Notes under the pieces: model-generated | Databases searched by the model: none | What the model saw: the letters and a program-made list of their open reading frames with translations, nothing else | What the model was told of the DNA's origin: nothing | NCBI RefSeq assembly: GCF_001010285.1 | Contig: NZ_CP011104.1 | Coordinates: 496,001-560,000 of the forward strand | Direction: 5' to 3' | DNA: 64,000 nucleotides | Source: Photorhabdus thracensis | GTDB lineage: Bacteria; Pseudomonadota; Gammaproteobacteria; Enterobacterales; Enterobacteriaceae | Program-made: the position numbers and the translations under genes | In this document: one piece after another, positions 37,991 through 49,130 of the stretch | Layout of the letters: the number at the start of each line of letters is the position of its first letter | How positions within the stretch are numbered: the first letter of the stretch is position 1

Positions 37991-39244
37991 CAGGGTGAGA
38001 TCTCACATTTTTAATAAGGTTATTTTGGTTAAATAAAAATCAGAATATGACTTTTTATAGGCATTTCTCTCATTAAAACGTTAAGATCTCTCTCTTCCAT
38101 AAAAAAGCGATCCTAATAATGAGTATTTTTAATTTTATCAGCAAGATAGAAGACCCCCGTTCTGACATCAATAAAAAACATGAGCTAATGGATGTGATTT
38201 TTTTAGCCTTCTCCGCTGTATTATGCGGCGCTTCTGGCTGGAAATCGATTCAGGAATTTGGGGAGTTACAGAGCGAGTGGCTTAAACAATACACGCATTT
38301 TACTCACGGTATTCCCCGTCGTCACTGTATTGCTAATATTATCAAAATGATAGAGCAAGATGCACTGGTTGAAGCCTTTTATGCCTGGATCAACCAGCGT
38401 CGGGTCAGGGCAGGAAAAAGTCTTATCGCCATTGATGGAAAAACCCTGAGAGGAACCTGTAAGGGGACATTATTTGAAGCCCTGCATGTGGTCAGTGCTT
38501 ATGATGTTGAATCCGGTGTAGCCCTATACCATCAGGCAGCCGAAAGCAAAGGTCAGGAAGGTCCGGTTGCCAGACAATTGATTGAATTACTGGCGCTTGA
38601 TGGCGCGATTGTCACTATGGATGCCCTGCATTGCCAGAAAGAAACCCTTGCGTTAATTACTCAGCGCGGCGGTGATTTTATTGTCGGTCTCAAAGGCAAT
38701 CAAAAGACCCTCCATGAATGGGTCAAATCGTATTTTGCTTCGCATTATGAGAGTGATGAGCTTGTTGACTTTACGCAGAAAAATAGCGGTCATGGACGGA
38801 CAGAATTTCGGCATGTCATGCAAATTCGTGCCGTATTGCCGGAGGTCCTTCGGCGGCAATGGCCTTCAATACAAAGTGTTATTGAAGTAGTCAGTGAACG
38901 AAGCGTAAAAGGTCAGCCTCCCCATCGTGATTCACGCTGGTATGTCAGCTCGCTACCGTTGGAGGCGGAAATCGTGGCTAAGGCAATAAGAAGGCACTGG
39001 TCGGTGGAAAACGAGCTGCATTGGGTATTAGATGTCACTTTTCGAGAAGATGCTATCTCACTCAAAGATCCTGATGGGGCTGCACAAATGGCGCTTTTTA
39101 ACCGAATTGCATTAAATGTGATTAAACAGAATACCAGTATAAAAGACAGTCAGGCGGCTAAACGTCGAAGAGCCATTTGGTCAGGGGAATTCCGTAGTCA
39201 ACTTATCTTTGATTAAATTAAATACAAAGTGGAATCCCGCCCTG
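37991..39244 (+). mobile_element. ISAs1-family element, copy 2 (1,254 bp)
   Basis: Same length and ends as the copy at 24,585 (CAGGGTGAGATC ... GATTCC-type right end), in the opposite orientation. Target duplication TATCTATCTC at 37,981-37,990 and 39,245-39,254. Confidence 0.95.
38119..39216 (+). CDS. ISAs1-family transposase, copy 2
   Basis: 365 aa, identical in protein to 24,613-25,710, with the same DDE residues. Identity suggests recent transposition or gene conversion. Confidence 0.93.
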   Translation: MSIFNFISKIEDPRSDINKKHELMDVIFLAFSAVLCGASGWKSIQEFGELQSEWLKQYTHFTHGIPRRHCIANIIKMIEQDALVEAFYAWINQRRVRAGKSLIAIDGKTLRGTCKGTLFEALHVVSAYDVESGVALYHQAAESKGQEGPVARQLIELLALDGAIVTMDALHCQKETLALITQRGGDFIVGLKGNQKTLHEWVKSYFASHYESDELVDFTQKNSGHGRTEFRHVMQIRAVLPEVLRRQWPSIQSVIEVVSERSVKGQPPHRDSRWYVSSLPLEAEIVAKAIRRHWSVENELHWVLDVTFREDAISLKDPDGAAQMALFNRIALNVIKQNTSIKDSQAAKRRRAIWSGEFRSQLIFD

Positions 39245-39325
39245 TATCTATCTCAGACTTTAGAATTATCTTGATAAAGAATGGGAATTTTATTAGTCAA
39301 TTCCGCCATTATCGTAATTAACAAA

Positions 39326-39354
39326 GAGACCGGGATTAGGATAATGCCCGGTCT
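39326..39354 (+). terminator. orphan copy of the fibre-cassette terminator
   Basis: AGACCGGGATTAGGATAATG then CCCGGTCTT; near copy of the hairpin at 36,739. It no longer follows an assembly gene. Confidence 0.7.
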
Positions 39355-39587
39355 TAATTATTTTATTATTGCTAATACTACAACCGTAAATATTCTGTTA
39401 CAATCCGAACTATTCTCCCCCACGACTTGTTAGCCCATGAGATATTAGTGACCTTACACAGAAATATTCCTTATACAACTAACTGAATAATAAAGCTCAC
39501 ACATAAAGGTTTTCTAAGATAGAAAAAATTTCATGTGTTGTGGTTTTATGTTGCCAGACTTGGTTTTTCAATGTAATTTATGCTGTA

Positions 39588-40688
39588 TATACCCGCTTAA
39601 CTTGAAGATGCAGTATTCATAACCTGGAAGTTGTCATTAATACGGCACGACAGGTTCCCGGCCAGTTCCGGTAATATTTCCGTAAAAAAGCGATGTATTG
39701 CCTGCTTGAACAAGGTCGTCGAGGCGAAATAATGGTTATTCCTGACTTGTTCATTCATCACCTTCCACAGCCTTTCTATCGGGTTCAGATTCGGGCTGTA
39801 CGGTGGCAGGTAATGAAGCTCAATATTCATCACATAAGCCCAGTCTTTCACCAGCCTGCTTCGGTGGTAACCAGCTCCGTCAAGGATAATATGAACCTTC
39901 TGACTGACCGGATAGGTTTCACGCAGAGCAATGAAAAACTCTGCGATGTGATAACTGTCGATACGGTCATACTCGCGTACTACCGTTTTACTAATATCAG
40001 CCAGATTAAGGGCCCCCATCAGGTTCAGACGGGTACGGCTTCCCGTGGTTTTCACCGCGGTTTTCTGGCCTTTTCGCATCCAGCCATAAGCCAGTTTCGT
40101 CCCCTGCGTGGGATGGACGCCATCAATGAACAGGATGGGCTCATGGTCTCCGGCTTCCTGCTTGAGTTTCCCGTAGGTTTCTATAAAGGCCCGCTGCTGT
40201 TCCGCGTTGAACTTGTGTGGCACGCCGGTCGGCTTTTTATAACTGAATCCCTTGTGGTGCAGCCATTTATTCATGCCGGGAACGGTGTAACGGATATCCC
40301 ACGCTTCTTTGACAAGGCGGATAACCGCCTGTGTGGTGGGCAGAAGATTTGCGGTCAGATAGGCGATAAGTTCCTGAGTCTGTGTTTCGCTGAGATGGCT
40401 CTGAGAGCCGCCATTTTCGGGCTTGATTTTACGGTGATTAAGGTAATCGCTGATATGACGATGAACGGTCGTTTCATGAAGACGCAGGGCCTGAGCGATC
40501 ATGACAGAACTCCAGCCCTCAGAGGCCAGGAGGACCGCTTTGATGCGATCACACTCTCTCTTATCACGGCAGGTGTGATGGAGATGTTCAAGTTCGGCTT
40601 TTTGTTCATCGGTAATGAATATTTTCATGACAGATACCATGAACCTCATTTGGGCGAAAATCAAGCAGTTTCAATGATTACGGGTATA
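39588..40688 (-). mobile_element. IS630-family element, type 2, copy 1 (about 1.1 kb)
   Basis: TATACCCGCTTAACTTG at the left end and ATTACGGGTATA at the right end. It is near-identical to 62,388-63,488, in the same orientation (protein differs at Lys/Gln in WLHHKGFSY). Both borders end in TA, as for the IS630/Tc1 group. Confidence 0.93.
39597..40628 (-). CDS. IS630-family transposase (type 2, copy 1)
   Basis: 343 aa from the ATG at 40,628 (MKIFITDEQKAELEHLHHTC). N-terminal HTH (SSVMIAQALRLHETTVHRHI), then the catalytic Asp in LFIDGVHPTQGTKLAYGWMR, the second in HIILDGAGYHRSRL, and LPPYSPNLNPIERLWKVMNE with the Glu. Intact and possibly a source of transposase for related MITEs with TATACCC ends. 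Confidence 0.93.
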   Translation of the reverse strand: MKIFITDEQKAELEHLHHTCRDKRECDRIKAVLLASEGWSSVMIAQALRLHETTVHRHISDYLNHRKIKPENGGSQSHLSETQTQELIAYLTANLLPTTQAVIRLVKEAWDIRYTVPGMNKWLHHKGFSYKKPTGVPHKFNAEQQRAFIETYGKLKQEAGDHEPILFIDGVHPTQGTKLAYGWMRKGQKTAVKTTGSRTRLNLMGALNLADISKTVVREYDRIDSYHIAEFFIALRETYPVSQKVHIILDGAGYHRSRLVKDWAYVMNIELHYLPPYSPNLNPIERLWKVMNEQVRNNHYFASTTLFKQAIHRFFTEILPELAGNLSCRINDNFQVMNTASSS

Positions 40689-40773
40689 GAAATATAAGAA
40701 GTGTGTAATTATAAGGAATAATAACCGTCAATAACACACTGATTTAAAATAAAAAATAAGTTAACCTATTAAA

Positions 40774-41034
40774 ATGTCGTTATTAATCAAAAAGAGCTGT
40801 ATCAATTGCGATATGTGCGAACCCGAATGTCCCAATCAGGCTATATCAATGGGCGATGAAATTTATGAAATTGATTCTAACCGTTGCACTGAATGCATCG
40901 GTCATTATGATGCTCCTACTTGCCAGTCAGTCTGTCCGATAAATAATACGATTATTACCGATCCAGACCGTCAGGAAACAGAAGAACAATTGTGGGATAA
41001 ATTTGTGCTATTGCATCATGCCGATAAAATCTGA
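40774..41034 (+). CDS. yfhL: YfhL-type 4Fe-4S ferredoxin
   Basis: 86 aa. Two cluster motifs: CINCDMCEPECP (Cys 9, 12, 15, 19) and CTECIGHYDAPTCQSVCP with the long insertion typical of YfhL/Alvin-type 2[4Fe-4S] ferredoxins. In E. coli it also lies next to acpS, on the opposite strand. It serves as an electron carrier; partner unknown. Confidence 0.95.
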   Translation: MSLLIKKSCINCDMCEPECPNQAISMGDEIYEIDSNRCTECIGHYDAPTCQSVCPINNTIITDPDRQETEEQLWDKFVLLHHADKI

Positions 41035-41036
41035 AA

Positions 41037-41417
41037 TTAACTTTCCAGAATGACTGTCGCGCAGGCGTAACGACGCTCATCAGCCAATGTGACATGCAAA
41101 GAGGTTGCCCCCAGTTTCTGTGCTAATTCTGCGGCTGCACCATAGAGCCGCAAAATGGGTTTTCCCAAATCATCGTTAAGCACTTCAAACTGGTTAAACG
41201 CCAACCCATTACGAATACCGGTTCCCAACGCTTTTGCCGCAGCTTCTTTTACCGCAAAACGTTTAGCCAGAAAACGAACCGGTTTTTCATGTTGCTGATA
41301 TTGCTGCCATTCTGATGCACTGAGAATGCGTTTTGCCAGACGCTCACCTGAGCGTCCGACAACACCCTCAATACGGGCAATTTCAACAATATCTGTACCT
41401 AATCCAAGAATAGCCAT
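41037..41417 (-). CDS. acpS: holo-ACP synthase
   Basis: 126 aa. [15 protein letters not shown] (Mg-binding Asp) and the [16 protein letters not shown] motif (catalytic Glu) are intact. It moves 4'-phosphopantetheine from CoA to acyl carrier protein. The start overlaps the pdxJ stop (TAATG), so it is coupled to it. Confidence 0.97.
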   Translation of the reverse strand: MAILGLGTDIVEIARIEGVVGRSGERLAKRILSASEWQQYQQHEKPVRFLAKRFAVKEAAAKALGTGIRNGLAFNQFEVLNDDLGKPILRLYGAAAELAQKLGATSLHVTLADERRYACATVILES

Positions 41418-42148
41418 TAACGGCGAGCTTTCCGTATCTCAGTTTTCATATCTGCCACAGCAGTAGCCAAGCCGCTGAATACCGCACGCCCGATTATTGC
41501 ATGACCAATATTCAGTTCATAAATTTCCGGCAGAGCAGCAATACGCTGTACGTTATGATACGTTAGCCCATGACCCGCATTAACTTTCAGCCCTTTGCTA
41601 GCAGCATAAGTAGCGGCTTCTTTAATACGCTGGAACTCTTTTTCCTGTTCTATTTCACCTTCTGCATCAGCATAAGCACCTGTGTGAATCTCAATAAACG
41701 GTGCACCAACTTCACTAGCAGCATCAATTTGCTGGTGATCCGCATCGATAAATAGCGAAACAAGAATACCCGCGTCAGATAAACGCTTAATCGCTTCAAC
41801 CACTTTATCTTTCTGACCAATAACATCTAAACCCCCTTCTGTTGTTACTTCCCGACGTTTTTCAGGCACCAGACAGCAAAATTTAGGTTTAAAGTGACAG
41901 GCGATATCCAGCATTTCATCTGTCACGGCCATTTCAAGATTCATCCGGGTCTGGATAGTTTCATTCAGCAGTTCAACATCCCGCTCAGTAATATGACGGC
42001 GATCTTCACGTAAATGAATAGTAATACCATCCGCACCCGCCTGCTCGGCAATAAAAGCAGCCTGAATAGGGTCCGGATAAACTGTGCCACGGGCATTGCG
42101 CACTGTCGCAATGTGATCGATGTTAATACCTAACAATACCTCAGCCAT
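41417..42148 (-). CDS. pdxJ: pyridoxine 5'-phosphate synthase
   Basis: 243 aa TIM barrel. [20 protein letters not shown] at the start, HLREDRRHI, and [13 protein letters not shown] near the end are family hallmarks. It condenses 1-deoxyxylulose-5-phosphate with aminoacetone phosphate in vitamin B6 synthesis. It lies in the rnc-era-recO-pdxJ-acpS operon. Confidence 0.97.
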   Translation of the reverse strand: MAEVLLGINIDHIATVRNARGTVYPDPIQAAFIAEQAGADGITIHLREDRRHITERDVELLNETIQTRMNLEMAVTDEMLDIACHFKPKFCCLVPEKRREVTTEGGLDVIGQKDKVVEAIKRLSDAGILVSLFIDADHQQIDAASEVGAPFIEIHTGAYADAEGEIEQEKEFQRIKEAATYAASKGLKVNAGHGLTYHNVQRIAALPEIYELNIGHAIIGRAVFSGLATAVADMKTEIRKARR

Positions 42149-42217
42149 ATTTATCTCCTGTAGTCATATTGAATAGTAACAAGTTTACACTTTCCATTAT
42201 GAAGAGAAACAAATTCA

Positions 42218-42943
42218 TTAGTTTTCTTTCTCTTCAAGCTTTTTACATACAAACTGCCGAAATAACTCACGACTTTTCAGAGGCTTGCCACCAAGATAAG
42301 GTTTTAAAGCCATGCGGGTGAAACGCTTTGCTGCTTTTAATGTCACCGAATCAGGAAATTCACGGGTGGCCAGTGATTTTAATTCACGCCCGGTAAAACT
42401 GTAATGATCAACAACCAGACTGGCGATAAATCCTTTTTCTTCTCTATAACGGTAGGTCATCGTATCGTCCACAGGTTCGCCACTTCCTGCACAATGAAGA
42501 TAGTCAACGCCATAACCAAGATTTGCCAGCAACGCCAGCTCAAACCGGCGCAATGCATGTTCCGGTGTATATTCACTGGCAGCAAGAATCTGCAAACACT
42601 GGAGATAATCAAAGAATAAAGCAGGATAAGCCGTTCCCTGTTCAAGCACTCTTGACAACAATTCATTGATATATAAACCGCTGTATAACACGCTGCCGGT
42701 AAGGGGAAGGGCGAGAGAGATAGGATCGGCATCACGCAGCGTTTTAATTGCCCCGCGCCCACTCCAACGAACCAGTAACGGGGTAAATGGCTGCAAGCAG
42801 CCTTTAAGATTGGAACGACGGCTGCGTGCACCTTTTGCCAATACACTGATCCGTCCTTCATTTTCAGTAAACAGATCCAGTAACAGACTGGTTTCACTGT
42901 AAGGACGCCCATGAAGAACAAAAACACGCTGCCAACCGTCCAT
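42218..42943 (-). CDS. recO: DNA repair protein RecO
   Basis: 241 aa. N-terminal OB-fold ([20 protein letters not shown], then [15 protein letters not shown]), then the helical part with Cys 155-type zinc region replaced by [10 protein letters not shown]. It works with RecR to load RecA. It starts 10 bases after era. Confidence 0.96.
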   Translation of the reverse strand: MDGWQRVFVLHGRPYSETSLLLDLFTENEGRISVLAKGARSRRSNLKGCLQPFTPLLVRWSGRGAIKTLRDADPISLALPLTGSVLYSGLYINELLSRVLEQGTAYPALFFDYLQCLQILAASEYTPEHALRRFELALLANLGYGVDYLHCAGSGEPVDDTMTYRYREEKGFIASLVVDHYSFTGRELKSLATREFPDSVTLKAAKRFTRMALKPYLGGKPLKSRELFRQFVCKKLEEKEN

Positions 42944-42953
42944 AGGTGAGCCC

Positions 42954-43862
42954 TTATTTCAAATCATCGACGTAACCCAGGCTACGCAGTGCCCGCTCGT
43001 CATCAGCCCAACCCGCTTTAACTTTAACCCACAGTTCCAAATGAACTTTAACATCAAACAATCTTTCCATGTCCTGACGGGCTTCAATACCAATAGTTTT
43101 AATTTTACTGCCTTTATTACCGATAACCATTTTCTTCTGGCCTTCACGCTCAACCAGAATTAAACCGTGGATCTTGTAATCACCGCGCTCATTCACCACG
43201 AACTGCTCAATTTCAACCGTGACAGAATAGGGCAATTCATCACCGAGAAAACGCATGAGTTTTTCACGGATAATTTCAGACGCCATAAAACGCTGGGAGC
43301 GATCCGTAATATAATCTTCCGGAAAATGGTGAGTTGCTTTCGGCATATGTCCGCGCACAATTTTTGCGATCGTATCTACGTTCATGCCTTTTTCAGCACT
43401 CATCGGTACAACATCAAGGAAGTTCATCTGTTTGCTGAGGAAACCAATATGTGGCAACAGGGTGGCTTTATCAGTCACGTTATCCACTTTATTGATAGCC
43501 AGTAAAACCGGACAATGCAAGCTACGCAGTTTATTCACGACCATTTCGTCATCGGAAGTCCAGTGAGTCCCTTCAACAACAAAAATAACCAGCTCCACAT
43601 CACCGATAGAACTACTGGCCGCACGGTTCATCAACCGGTTAATCGCCCGTTTCTCTTCAATATGCAATCCTGGAGTATCGACATAAATGGTCTGATAAGC
43701 ACCCTCGGTGTGAATGCCGATAATACGGTGACGGGTAGTCTGCGGTTTGCGGGAAGTGATAGATACTTTCTGACCTAAAAGCTGATTCAGCAATGTGGAT
43801 TTACCCACATTAGGCCGTCCGACTATTGCAACAAATCCGCAATAGGTTTCTTGTTTGCTCAT
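42954..43862 (-). CDS. era: GTPase Era
   Basis: 302 aa. G1 [13 protein letters not shown]2 around TTRHRIIG, G3 DTPGLH, G4 NKVD, and the C-terminal KH domain ([15 protein letters not shown]). It binds 16S rRNA in small-subunit maturation. It overlaps the rnc stop by 4 bases (ATGA). Confidence 0.98.
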   Translation of the reverse strand: MSKQETYCGFVAIVGRPNVGKSTLLNQLLGQKVSITSRKPQTTRHRIIGIHTEGAYQTIYVDTPGLHIEEKRAINRLMNRAASSSIGDVELVIFVVEGTHWTSDDEMVVNKLRSLHCPVLLAINKVDNVTDKATLLPHIGFLSKQMNFLDVVPMSAEKGMNVDTIAKIVRGHMPKATHHFPEDYITDRSQRFMASEIIREKLMRFLGDELPYSVTVEIEQFVVNERGDYKIHGLILVEREGQKKMVIGNKGSKIKTIGIEARQDMERLFDVKVHLELWVKVKAGWADDERALRSLGYVDDLK

Positions 43863-44539
43863 TCAAGCTCCAGTTGTTTTAATGCTTGCTCAGCCGCCGC
43901 CTGCTCCGCTTTGCGGCGGCTAGAGCCTGTTCCTTTAACCGGCTGTTCGATACCACTCACTTGACAGTGAATAGTAAATTCCTGGTCATGGGCTTCACCA
44001 CGAACCATAACAACCAGATATGATGGCAGGGGCAGGTGATGCCCTTGCAGGTATTCCTGTAAACGGGTTTTCGGGTCTTTCTGTTTGTCACCAGGGCTGA
44101 TTTCATTCAGGCGGGTTTCGTACCAGCTCAAAATAATTCTTTCAATGGTCTGAATATCGCTATCAAGGAAAATAGCACCAATCAGTGCTTCAACCGTATC
44201 AGCCAGTATAGATTCACGACGGAAGCCGCCGCTTTTCAATTCACCCGGCCCCAAACGTAGACATTCACCTAATTCAAATTCCCTTGCCAATTCAGCCAAA
44301 GTATTACCACGCACCAATGTGGCGCGCATCCGGCTCATATCCCCCTCATCTACACGAGGAAAGAGATGATACAGTGCATTGGCAATGACAAAGCTCAGAA
44401 TTGAGTCACCAAGAAATTCCAGCCGCTCGTTATGTTTACTGCTGGCACTACGATGGGTTAACGCTTGTACCAGCAGATCATGCTGATCAAAAGTGTACCC
44501 CAGCTTACGCTGCAATCTGTTAATTACGATGGGATTCAT
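43859..44539 (-). CDS. rnc: ribonuclease III
   Basis: 226 aa. Catalytic signature [20 protein letters not shown] near residue 36 and the C-terminal dsRNA-binding domain starting [20 protein letters not shown]. It processes rRNA and double-stranded RNA. Its leader forms a hairpin (see 44,577), the likely site of autoregulation. Confidence 0.98.
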   Translation of the reverse strand: MNPIVINRLQRKLGYTFDQHDLLVQALTHRSASSKHNERLEFLGDSILSFVIANALYHLFPRVDEGDMSRMRATLVRGNTLAELAREFELGECLRLGPGELKSGGFRRESILADTVEALIGAIFLDSDIQTIERIILSWYETRLNEISPGDKQKDPKTRLQEYLQGHHLPLPSYLVVMVRGEAHDQEFTIHCQVSGIEQPVKGTGSSRRKAEQAAAEQALKQLELE

Positions 44540-44576
44540 GTGCTACCAAATATAGGTCAGAATTCGTCAAATAAAA

Positions 44577-44630
44577 ACGCACACGCAACAGACCTGTTAC
44601 AGGAAGTTCTGGCAAAACTGTTGCGTTTGC
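44577..44630 (-). promoter_or_regulatory. rnc leader hairpin (probable RNase III self-cleavage site)
   Basis: On the minus strand CGCAACAG pairs with CTGTTGCG across about 30 bases, extended by GCAAA/TGTGCG partners. It sits 38-91 bases before the rnc start. E. coli rnc has a leader stem cut by its own product. Confidence 0.6.
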
Positions 44631-44716
44631 ACTGGCCCCTAAAGGGAGCCAGTTATTAAGTTTGAAAGGATATTCTACACTGTGAGTAAAATTAATGCTT
44701 CGCTAATATAGAAATA

Positions 44717-45697
44717 TTAATTAATTCCACCAATGCGGCTAAAGCGAACTCCGGTAGGCCATTCCCCTTCCTGTTTCTCAAAACTCATCCAAATCGCTGA
44801 AGCACGGCCAACCAGATTTTTCTCAGGAACAAAGCCCCACTCACGGCTATCCGCGCTATTATCACGGTTATCACCCATCATAAAATAGTGGCCTTCGGGT
44901 ACAATCCACACTCCCTCTGGCAACCCAGGCTGACGGAAATTAGGCATCGGCAGTAAACCCGGAATCTCCAGAATATGGTGTGTCGCCGTTCCTAAATTCT
45001 CAATCCGCTCACCTTGCCGCCGGCTGTAAGGTGGTAACGTTTCTTCAACCGGTATTTGGAAAACACCTACCTTTTTCAGGCTTTCACCCTTGGAATTAAC
45101 GCCATACTGCTGCATTGTCCACTCACTTGGGAACAGTGAACCATAAGAAACCGGTAACTCTTCCTTACAATTCTCTGTTTTGCTACAACCAGAGAAAACA
45201 CGCAGCTCTTTCTTTACCGGATCATAAATAATTTTATCGCCCGGTAAGCCAATTACCCGTTTGATATAGTCAAAACTTGGATCCAACGGATATTTAAATA
45301 CTGCGATATCACCACGTTTTGGTTCACCGGTCTTAATCAATGTTGTTTGCGTGATGGGATCTTTCAATCCGTATGCATACTTCTCTACCAGAATGAAATC
45401 ACCAATCAATAAAGTTGGCATCATAGAACCCGATGGGATCTGAAATGGCTCATAAACAAAAGAGCGCAGGATCAGAACCACGGCTAACACAGGGAAAATA
45501 GATGCACAAGTATCCACCCATGTTGGCTTGTTAATAGTCTCAGCCAGATGCTCCTGATCCATTGTACCTTCAGTCAGCTCCTGCAATCTGATAAGTTTTT
45601 TCTTACGCGCTGGGGCCCATTTGAAACGATCAATACACCAAATAATGCCGGTGACTAACGTTGCCAGCGTTAGGATCAGGGCAAAAGTGTTAGCCAT
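44717..45697 (-). CDS. lepB: signal peptidase I
   Basis: 326 aa. Two N-terminal membrane segments (residues about 3-22 and 62-80), the nucleophile Ser in IPSGSMMPTLLIGDFILVEK (about residue 93), the Lys base in YIKRVIGLPGDKI, and GDNRDNSADSREWG. It cleaves secretory signal peptides on the periplasmic side. It lies between lepA and rnc as in E. coli. Confidence 0.98.
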   Translation of the reverse strand: MANTFALILTLATLVTGIIWCIDRFKWAPARKKKLIRLQELTEGTMDQEHLAETINKPTWVDTCASIFPVLAVVLILRSFVYEPFQIPSGSMMPTLLIGDFILVEKYAYGLKDPITQTTLIKTGEPKRGDIAVFKYPLDPSFDYIKRVIGLPGDKIIYDPVKKELRVFSGCSKTENCKEELPVSYGSLFPSEWTMQQYGVNSKGESLKKVGVFQIPVEETLPPYSRRQGERIENLGTATHHILEIPGLLPMPNFRQPGLPEGVWIVPEGHYFMMGDNRDNSADSREWGFVPEKNLVGRASAIWMSFEKQEGEWPTGVRFSRIGGIN

Positions 45698-45717
45698 TTA
45701 GACTCCTTACAAGCTTA

Positions 45718-47514
45718 TTAATGGTCTTTACCAACATGAAGAATAGCTAAGAAAGCTTCTTGTGGTAACTCAACGTTACCCACTTGTTTCATGCGTTTCT
45801 TACCTTCTTTCTGTTTCTGCAATAGCTTTTTCTTACGGCTGACGTCACCACCATAACACTTCGCTAAGACGTTTTTACGTAATTGCTTCACTGTTGAGCG
45901 AGCAATAATGTGATTACCAATCGCAGCCTGAATGGCGATATCAAACTGCTGACGAGGAATGAGCTCCTTCATCTTCTCTACCAGTTCTCGGCCACGGTAC
46001 TGCGCATTGTTACGGTGAGTAATTAACGCTAATGCGTCAACCCGCTCACCATTAATCAACACATCCACACGAACCATATCAGATGCCTGGAAGCGAGTGA
46101 AATTATAATCCAATGAAGCATAACCGCGGGATGTGGATTTCAATCGGTCGAAGAAGTCCAAAACCACTTCAGCCATCGGTATTTCGTAAGTCAGTGCAAC
46201 CTGTTTACCGTGGTAAACCATGTTAGTTTGCACCCCACGTTTCTCAATACACAACGTAATGACATTTCCCAAATATTCCTGGGGCAACAACATATGACAC
46301 TCGGCAATCGGCTCACGTAACTCTTCAATATTATTCAGTGGCGGCAGTTTAGATGGGCTGTCCACATAGAGAATATCATGGCTGGTCGTTTCCACTTCAT
46401 AAACAACCGTTGGCGCAGTGGTAATGAGGTCAAGATCATATTCACGTTCCAGACGTTCCTGAATGATCTCCATATGCAGCAGACCAAGGAAACCACAACG
46501 GAAACCAAAACCCAGCGCGGTCGAGCTTTCCGGTTCATAGAACAAAGATGCGTCATTCAGACTCAGCTTACCCAATGCGTCACGGAATCCCTCATAATCA
46601 TCAGAGCTGATAGGGAACAGCCCGGCATAAACCTGTGGCTTAACTTTCTTAAATCCCGGGAGTGGTTTTTCCGCTGGTTGCCGGGCCAGCGTCAATGTAT
46701 CCCCCACAGGTGCACCAAGAATGTCTTTAATCGCACACACCAGCCAACCCACTTCACCACAGCCCAGTATATCGCGGTCAACACGCTTAGGTGTGAAAAT
46801 CCCAAGACGATCAGCGTTATACACCTGACCGGTGCTCATCACTTTGATTTTGTCACCCTTACGCAGGGTACCGTTTTTAATCCGAACCAGAGAGACAACA
46901 CCAAGGTAGTTATCAAACCATGAGTCGATAATAAGTGCCTGTAATGGCGCTTCAGAATCACCTTCCGGCGCCGGAATCTCCTTAACTAAACGCTCAATGA
47001 CATCTTGTACGCCTACACCCGTTTTGGCTGAACAACGCACGGCATCGGTAGCATCAATACCGACGATATCTTCGATTTCTTCCGCCACACGCTCAGGTTC
47101 CGCTGCCGGTAAATCGATTTTGTTCAGAACAGGAACAACCTCCAGATCCATATCCAGCGCGGTATAACAGTTAGCCAGCGTCTGGGCTTCCACTCCCTGT
47201 CCAGCATCAACCACCAGCAACGCCCCTTCACAGGCAGCCAGAGAGCGAGAAACTTCATAGGAGAAGTCTACGTGCCCCGGGGTGTCGATAAAGTTCAATT
47301 GATAGAGTTTGCCATCATCCGCTTTGTAATCCAGAGTGACACTTTGTGCTTTAATGGTGATACCACGCTCACGCTCAAGATCCATAGAATCCAGCACTTG
47401 CTCTGCCATTTCACGATCTGTTAAACCACCACAAATTTGAATAATACGGTCAGATAACGTCGACTTACCGTGGTCAATGTGAGCAATAATGGAGAAATTT
47501 CGTATTTGCTTCAT
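45718..47514 (-). CDS. lepA: elongation factor 4
   Basis: 598 aa from the ATG at 47,514 ([20 protein letters not shown]); a start 21 codons earlier does not fit the family. G1 [10 protein letters not shown]3 DTPGHVDF, G4 NKIDLP, and the LepA-specific C-terminal domain with [18 protein letters not shown]. It is a ribosome-bound GTPase linked to back-translocation or assembly. Confidence 0.98.
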   Translation of the reverse strand: MKQIRNFSIIAHIDHGKSTLSDRIIQICGGLTDREMAEQVLDSMDLERERGITIKAQSVTLDYKADDGKLYQLNFIDTPGHVDFSYEVSRSLAACEGALLVVDAGQGVEAQTLANCYTALDMDLEVVPVLNKIDLPAAEPERVAEEIEDIVGIDATDAVRCSAKTGVGVQDVIERLVKEIPAPEGDSEAPLQALIIDSWFDNYLGVVSLVRIKNGTLRKGDKIKVMSTGQVYNADRLGIFTPKRVDRDILGCGEVGWLVCAIKDILGAPVGDTLTLARQPAEKPLPGFKKVKPQVYAGLFPISSDDYEGFRDALGKLSLNDASLFYEPESSTALGFGFRCGFLGLLHMEIIQERLEREYDLDLITTAPTVVYEVETTSHDILYVDSPSKLPPLNNIEELREPIAECHMLLPQEYLGNVITLCIEKRGVQTNMVYHGKQVALTYEIPMAEVVLDFFDRLKSTSRGYASLDYNFTRFQASDMVRVDVLINGERVDALALITHRNNAQYRGRELVEKMKELIPRQQFDIAIQAAIGNHIIARSTVKQLRKNVLAKCYGGDVSRKKKLLQKQKEGKKRMKQVGNVELPQEAFLAILHVGKDH

Positions 47515-47709
47515 TATAAATATTTTTCTGCCTTGATATTTCTGAATCATTCGCCTAATGGACACACAGAGGGACATAAAGCGACGGTTTATAGACCGGC
47601 CAACGGCCGGAAAGGCTGTATTCTACATGCCAAATCTACGAAAACCTAGTCATGCCTGTGGCTTTAATATGAGTCAGTAAATTAAAAGTTTTGGATGATT
47701 AAACCAGAT

Positions 47710-48174
47710 TTATTCCTGATGCTGAATATGAATTGCATCAGGAGGCAAGCCTATTTGTAAAACGATGGGTTGATATTCCTGCTGATTATCCCAATAAGTA
47801 GCAATTTTGCGGGCAAGGAAGAACCCTAACACACCTCCCAAAGCACCACCACAAAACACCCATAATTGATTGGTTACCCATAACTGAAAAAGTGCGCTCC
47901 CCAGAAATAACCCAATAAGTGGTGTCAAATAAACCAGCAACGCTGAACGCAATAAGCTCCCTTCCGGGATCCCGACTTCCACTTTCTGCCCTGGCTGCAA
48001 CGGCTGTAAAATCTCGAGTTCGAGCTGATGTATACCATTAGACCCCAATTTATTCAGTAAATAAGAACCACATGTCGCGCGTGCCTGGCAACTGCCACAA
48101 CCAGAAGAGGAACCATAACGTAATAATGCCCTCCCCTGTTGCCAGCGGATTACTGTCGCCCACTCTTTAACCAT
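47710..48174 (-). CDS. rseC: sigma-E regulator RseC
   Basis: 154 aa. N-terminal cysteine cluster (SGCGSCQARATCG) as in RseC/RnfC-type SoxR-reducing proteins, then two membrane segments (about 75-115). Its start overlaps the rseB stop (TGATG). It is a positive modulator of sigma-E and part of the SoxR-reducing system in E. coli. Confidence 0.95.
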   Translation of the reverse strand: MVKEWATVIRWQQGRALLRYGSSSGCGSCQARATCGSYLLNKLGSNGIHQLELEILQPLQPGQKVEVGIPEGSLLRSALLVYLTPLIGLFLGSALFQLWVTNQLWVFCGGALGGVLGFFLARKIATYWDNQQEYQPIVLQIGLPPDAIHIQHQE

Positions 48175-49130
48175 CAGTTAGCTCCTATAAACGCGACACC
48201 CGCGGCGACACGCTTGGCAGTTGCCAGTGGTAATTCACCAATAATTGTCACCTCATTAGCTCCACGTATTACACTATAGATCGTTCGGTGCCCGCGACGG
48301 AGAGGATGTTCCAACTTACCGGTTTTATCAGCGTTAGTCACATTCACTGAAAAACTGAATAAACCATCACTGAACATGATGGATTCAAGCGAGTCAGTAT
48401 TTGACAGTTTGCGCCGGTTACGTGAAACCTCGGTGAAACCATCCGGCAATTTCCCTACTTTCCAGTTGAATACCACTTTCTCTGACGATGGAATGACCAG
48501 CATGGGTGGCATATTCAGACGGGTAATAACACTCATTGCATTATCGATATCGCCGCCTATTATGGAGGAAACAACCCGAAATTGCTCAAGTGTTTCACTA
48601 TCACGATCAAGTAAATCGATACGTAATGGCAAATGCGTTTTTTCATCGATCAGTAAAATATAATTATAACGCATTTCATCTTTGGAAGTGATGCGTACAA
48701 CCCGACAAGGTCTGTCGCCTATATGAGTACTGCCAACGTCGATGAAATTGTAGTATTTTTTCAACTGAGTGAAGTCAGCAAAAATAACGGCAGGTAAATA
48801 ATCAATAATATGATCACCATTAAGACTGAAAGCATCCAATCCAGGTTCAAAATAACTGATCTCATTACCACGTTGGACAATCTCCCTGCGGGAACCATCC
48901 ATCTGCATGATTTGAGCAATTGGAATACCATTGATAATGGCGTGACGATAACGAACTGAGACAATAGCCTGCTGACTGAGATTAATAAAAGCAAGCTCGT
49001 AAGTCAGGGATTGAGTGGCATTACCCATTTCCTGCAACAAAGCCTCAGCGCTGCTGAACTGTGTCGAGGCTTGTAAAGGAGTAAATAGGCTGCCCGCCAG
49101 CAAAGAGACGGAGAACCAGATATGTTTCAT
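48174..49130 (-). CDS. rseB: sigma-E regulator RseB
   Basis: 318 aa with a signal peptide (MKHIWFSVSLLAGSLFTPLQ, then AS). The lipid-sensing large domain (YELAFINLSQQAIVSVRYRH) and C-terminal small domain (RGHRTIYSVIRGANEVTIIG) match RseB/MucB. It shields RseA from proteolysis in the periplasm. Start overlaps the rseA stop (TAATG). Confidence 0.97.
   Translation of the reverse strand: MKHIWFSVSLLAGSLFTPLQASTQFSSAEALLQEMGNATQSLTYELAFINLSQQAIVSVRYRHAIINGIPIAQIMQMDGSRREIVQRGNEISYFEPGLDAFSLNGDHIIDYLPAVIFADFTQLKKYYNFIDVGSTHIGDRPCRVVRITSKDEMRYNYILLIDEKTHLPLRIDLLDRDSETLEQFRVVSSIIGGDIDNAMSVITRLNMPPMLVIPSSEKVVFNWKVGKLPDGFTEVSRNRRKLSNTDSLESIMFSDGLFSFSVNVTNADKTGKLEHPLRRGHRTIYSVIRGANEVTIIGELPLATAKRVAAGVAFIGAN

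Noticed and set aside
39693-40697. 334-codon open frame on the plus strand (and the 344-codon twin at 62,493)
   Set aside because: It is antisense to the intact IS630 transposase, whose DDE motifs are clear; the codon pattern explains the long open frame.
46378-46923. 181-codon plus-strand frame within lepA
   Set aside because: Antisense to a highly conserved gene, with no own start signals.
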